Source: a virus
Virus record (IMG/VR): IMGVR_UViG_3300034121_000727
Span: 1-30,824 of that record
Direction: 5' to 3' (one strand)
Length of the DNA stretch: 30,824 nucleotides
The stretch's first letter is position 1; each line of letters opens with the position of its first letter. The notes beneath the pieces were generated by a model. It saw only the letters and a list, made by a program, of their open reading frames with translations. It was not told the DNA's origin and ran no database searches. The translations under genes and the position numbers were made by a program. Positions 29,468 through 30,824 of this stretch are shown piece after piece.

Positions 29468-30824
29468 TCACTCCTTTCCCATCTGGGCTATCAGGTCCAG
29501 CAGCACACCCTGTAGCTTCTGCTTATTCTGCAGTCGCTCATAGATGCGGTGCTCTACCTCGGTTGCTTCTATATGAACTACGTTCGACACATGTCTCTTA
29601 CCGATGCGTTCGACGCGGCCATTCGCTTGAACATACTGTTCGTTACTGGTTATAGGTCCGTACCATACAACGGTTGACGCTGCTGTCAAGGTCAATCCAT
29701 GCGCCATTGTTGCAGGATGTGCGATAAGTATGCGCGGGTCACGCGCGTTCTGAAAGTTGTGGAAGATGTCGTTGCGCTTGGATGACGACACCTCACCGTT
29801 GACGACGGCCACGGTCCAGTGCTTGGACAGCTCACGCTCCAGCATGCGCAGCGTGCCGGTCAGCGGGACGAACAGGATGACCTTCTCCCCTGCCTCCTCG
29901 ATGACCTCCTTGACCGCGTTGATGCGTGGCGCGCAGTCCAGCTCCAGTCTCTCGCCGTGCTCGCCGTAGGCCACGCCCAGTGCGATCTGAATGAGCTTCT
30001 GCGCCTTGACCGCCTCGTTGACCGCCGTGATCGTGCCGCCCGCAACCTCGGTGACCAGCTGCTTGACCATCTGCTTGTAGTGCTTGGTCTGCTCTGCGGT
30101 CATCTCCACCTTGCGGGTCTGGATGACGGTGTCCGGCAGGTCCAGACAGTCCTCCCGGGTGAAGCGGATGGATGGCTGGAGCACGTGCTTCACAATATCC
30201 ACGCTGTCCGGGCGGGGCACAAACTTCCACTGGCCGATCTTGGTCATGACCTGCTCTCGGAAACCTGTGTAGCTCTTGGACATGTGCGGGCTGTTGACCA
30301 GCTTGGCCAGTGCCCATGCGTCCGTCGGCTCGTTGGGGGTGGGGGTGCCGGTCATCAGCCACAGGTTCAGGTCGGGCTGCACCTGCAGCCAGCGGTAGAA
30401 CTGTTTGAACCGCCGGGTCGACGGGTTCCTGTAGACCGCTGCCTCGTCGATGATGACGAGGTCGAACTTGTCCAGCGCCTCCTTGGCGATGATCGGGAAG
30501 CCATCGTGGTTGATGATGTAGAAGTCCGCCTCGGTGTTCAGCATCTTGATGCGCCGCTTGGCATCGCCATAGAGGGTGACCGACTTGCGGTGGTAGAACT
30601 CCTTGAACACGGCGTCGCCCCACACCCGCTCCAGTGTGGACAGTGGCGACAGGATCAGCACCTTCTTGATGACACCAGCATTCATGAGGAAGTCGGCCGC
30701 CCACAGGGCGCTGACTGTCTTGCCCGTGCCGATCGAGTTCAGCACAAGGCAGCGCTTGTGCAGAGTAAGGAAGTCGGCCGTGGATTTCTGGTGGTCGTAG
30801 GGTGTGAACTGCCCGGGCCAGTCG
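29468..30824 (-). CDS. SNF2-family (superfamily 2) helicase, 5'-truncated
   Basis: The frame stays open to the window edge (first full codon 30823-30821), so the N-terminus is missing; 451 residues are visible. A GTG codon near 30745 is internal, not the start. Motifs in order: F-T-P-Y-D-H-Q (Q-like, about 6-12), N-S-I-G-T-G-K35-T36 (motif I), D126-E-A-A (motif II), M-T-G-T-P-T-P-N (motif III, about 157-164), and Q-A-N-G-R-V-E-R-I-G-K-R-H (motif VI), then V-H-I-E-A-T-E-V-E-H-R. This is the phage SNF2/DEAD-like helicase found in replication modules, an ATP-driven DNA translocase that probably remodels replication forks or displaces proteins. First gene visible of the minus-strand operon. Confidence 0.87.
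   Translation of the reverse strand, partial: DWPGQFTPYDHQKSTADFLTLHKRCLVLNSIGTGKTVSALWAADFLMNAGVIKKVLILSPLSTLERVWGDAVFKEFYHRKSVTLYGDAKRRIKMLNTEADFYIINHDGFPIIAKEALDKFDLVIIDEAAVYRNPSTRRFKQFYRWLQVQPDLNLWLMTGTPTPNEPTDAWALAKLVNSPHMSKSYTGFREQVMTKIGQWKFVPRPDSVDIVKHVLQPSIRFTREDCLDLPDTVIQTRKVEMTAEQTKHYKQMVKQLVTEVAGGTITAVNEAVKAQKLIQIALGVAYGEHGERLELDCAPRINAVKEVIEEAGEKVILFVPLTGTLRMLERELSKHWTVAVVNGEVSSSKRNDIFHNFQNARDPRILIAHPATMAHGLTLTAASTVVWYGPITSNEQYVQANGRVERIGKRHVSNVVHIEATEVEHRIYERLQNKQKLQGVLLDLIAQMGKE

Noticed and set aside
29468-30745. SNF2 gene starting at the GTG near 30745
   Set aside because: The codon lies just before the Walker A motif and the frame continues upstream with the conserved F-T-P-Y-D-H-Q segment to the window end.
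1-30824. tRNA genes, CRISPR arrays, insertion sequences, integrase or attachment sites
   Set aside because: I looked on both strands by eye and saw no cloverleaf, regular spaced repeats, transposase or integrase motifs.

Overview
The window looks like part of the genome of a lytic, short-tailed (podovirus-like) phage with GC-rich DNA. A GC-rich, probably proteobacterial and perhaps alphaproteobacterial host is an inference from composition and gene families only. Portal, terminase, DNA polymerase and any RNA polymerase are not in the window, so classification stays open. Both ends cut genes: the major capsid protein on the left and an SNF2-type helicase on the right.

Left part, plus strand, 1-24629: one almost gapless late operon. 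It runs from the major capsid protein through two probable capsid-surface proteins, two fibre-like proteins, a run of four tiny basic proteins (3542-4379), a small hypothetical and two tail-adaptor/neck proteins (4621-6035). Next come a small spike-base paralogue with the pectin-lyase-like tailspike (6044-8384) and a full lysis cassette (8447-9679: coiled-coil membrane protein, M15 peptidase endolysin with a consensus EF-hand loop, holin, nested spanin pair). A 33-residue Cys4 miniprotein and a large tail nozzle-like protein follow (to 12212), then a set of probable ejection (internal virion) proteins of rising size: 462, 306, 680 and 2565 residues. The last is a polyvalent protein with a GNAT-like segment, an HExxxH zincin-like site, a PLxRFG-like motif and a membrane-like C-terminal region.

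Right part, minus strand, 30824-24622: the replication/early operon, read toward the late operon. In transcription order it holds an SNF2-family helicase (partial), a 75-residue protein, a 132-residue protein, a 335-residue Cys4 protein with a long Ala/Pro/Lys linker and an acidic tail (candidate ssDNA-binding protein), a small HTH protein, and a 955-residue primase-helicase with an archaeo-eukaryotic-type primase site, a Cys4 cluster and a DUF927-like ATPase.

The two operons collide tail to tail: the last codons of the 2565-residue gene and of the primase-helicase overlap by 8 bp across a near-palindrome, with no separate terminator between them. Three short GC-rich hairpins sit between genes, and two of them (late and early) are nearly the same sequence. 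No tRNA, CRISPR array, insertion sequence, integrase or attachment site was seen, and no gene-free stretch exceeds 71 bases.
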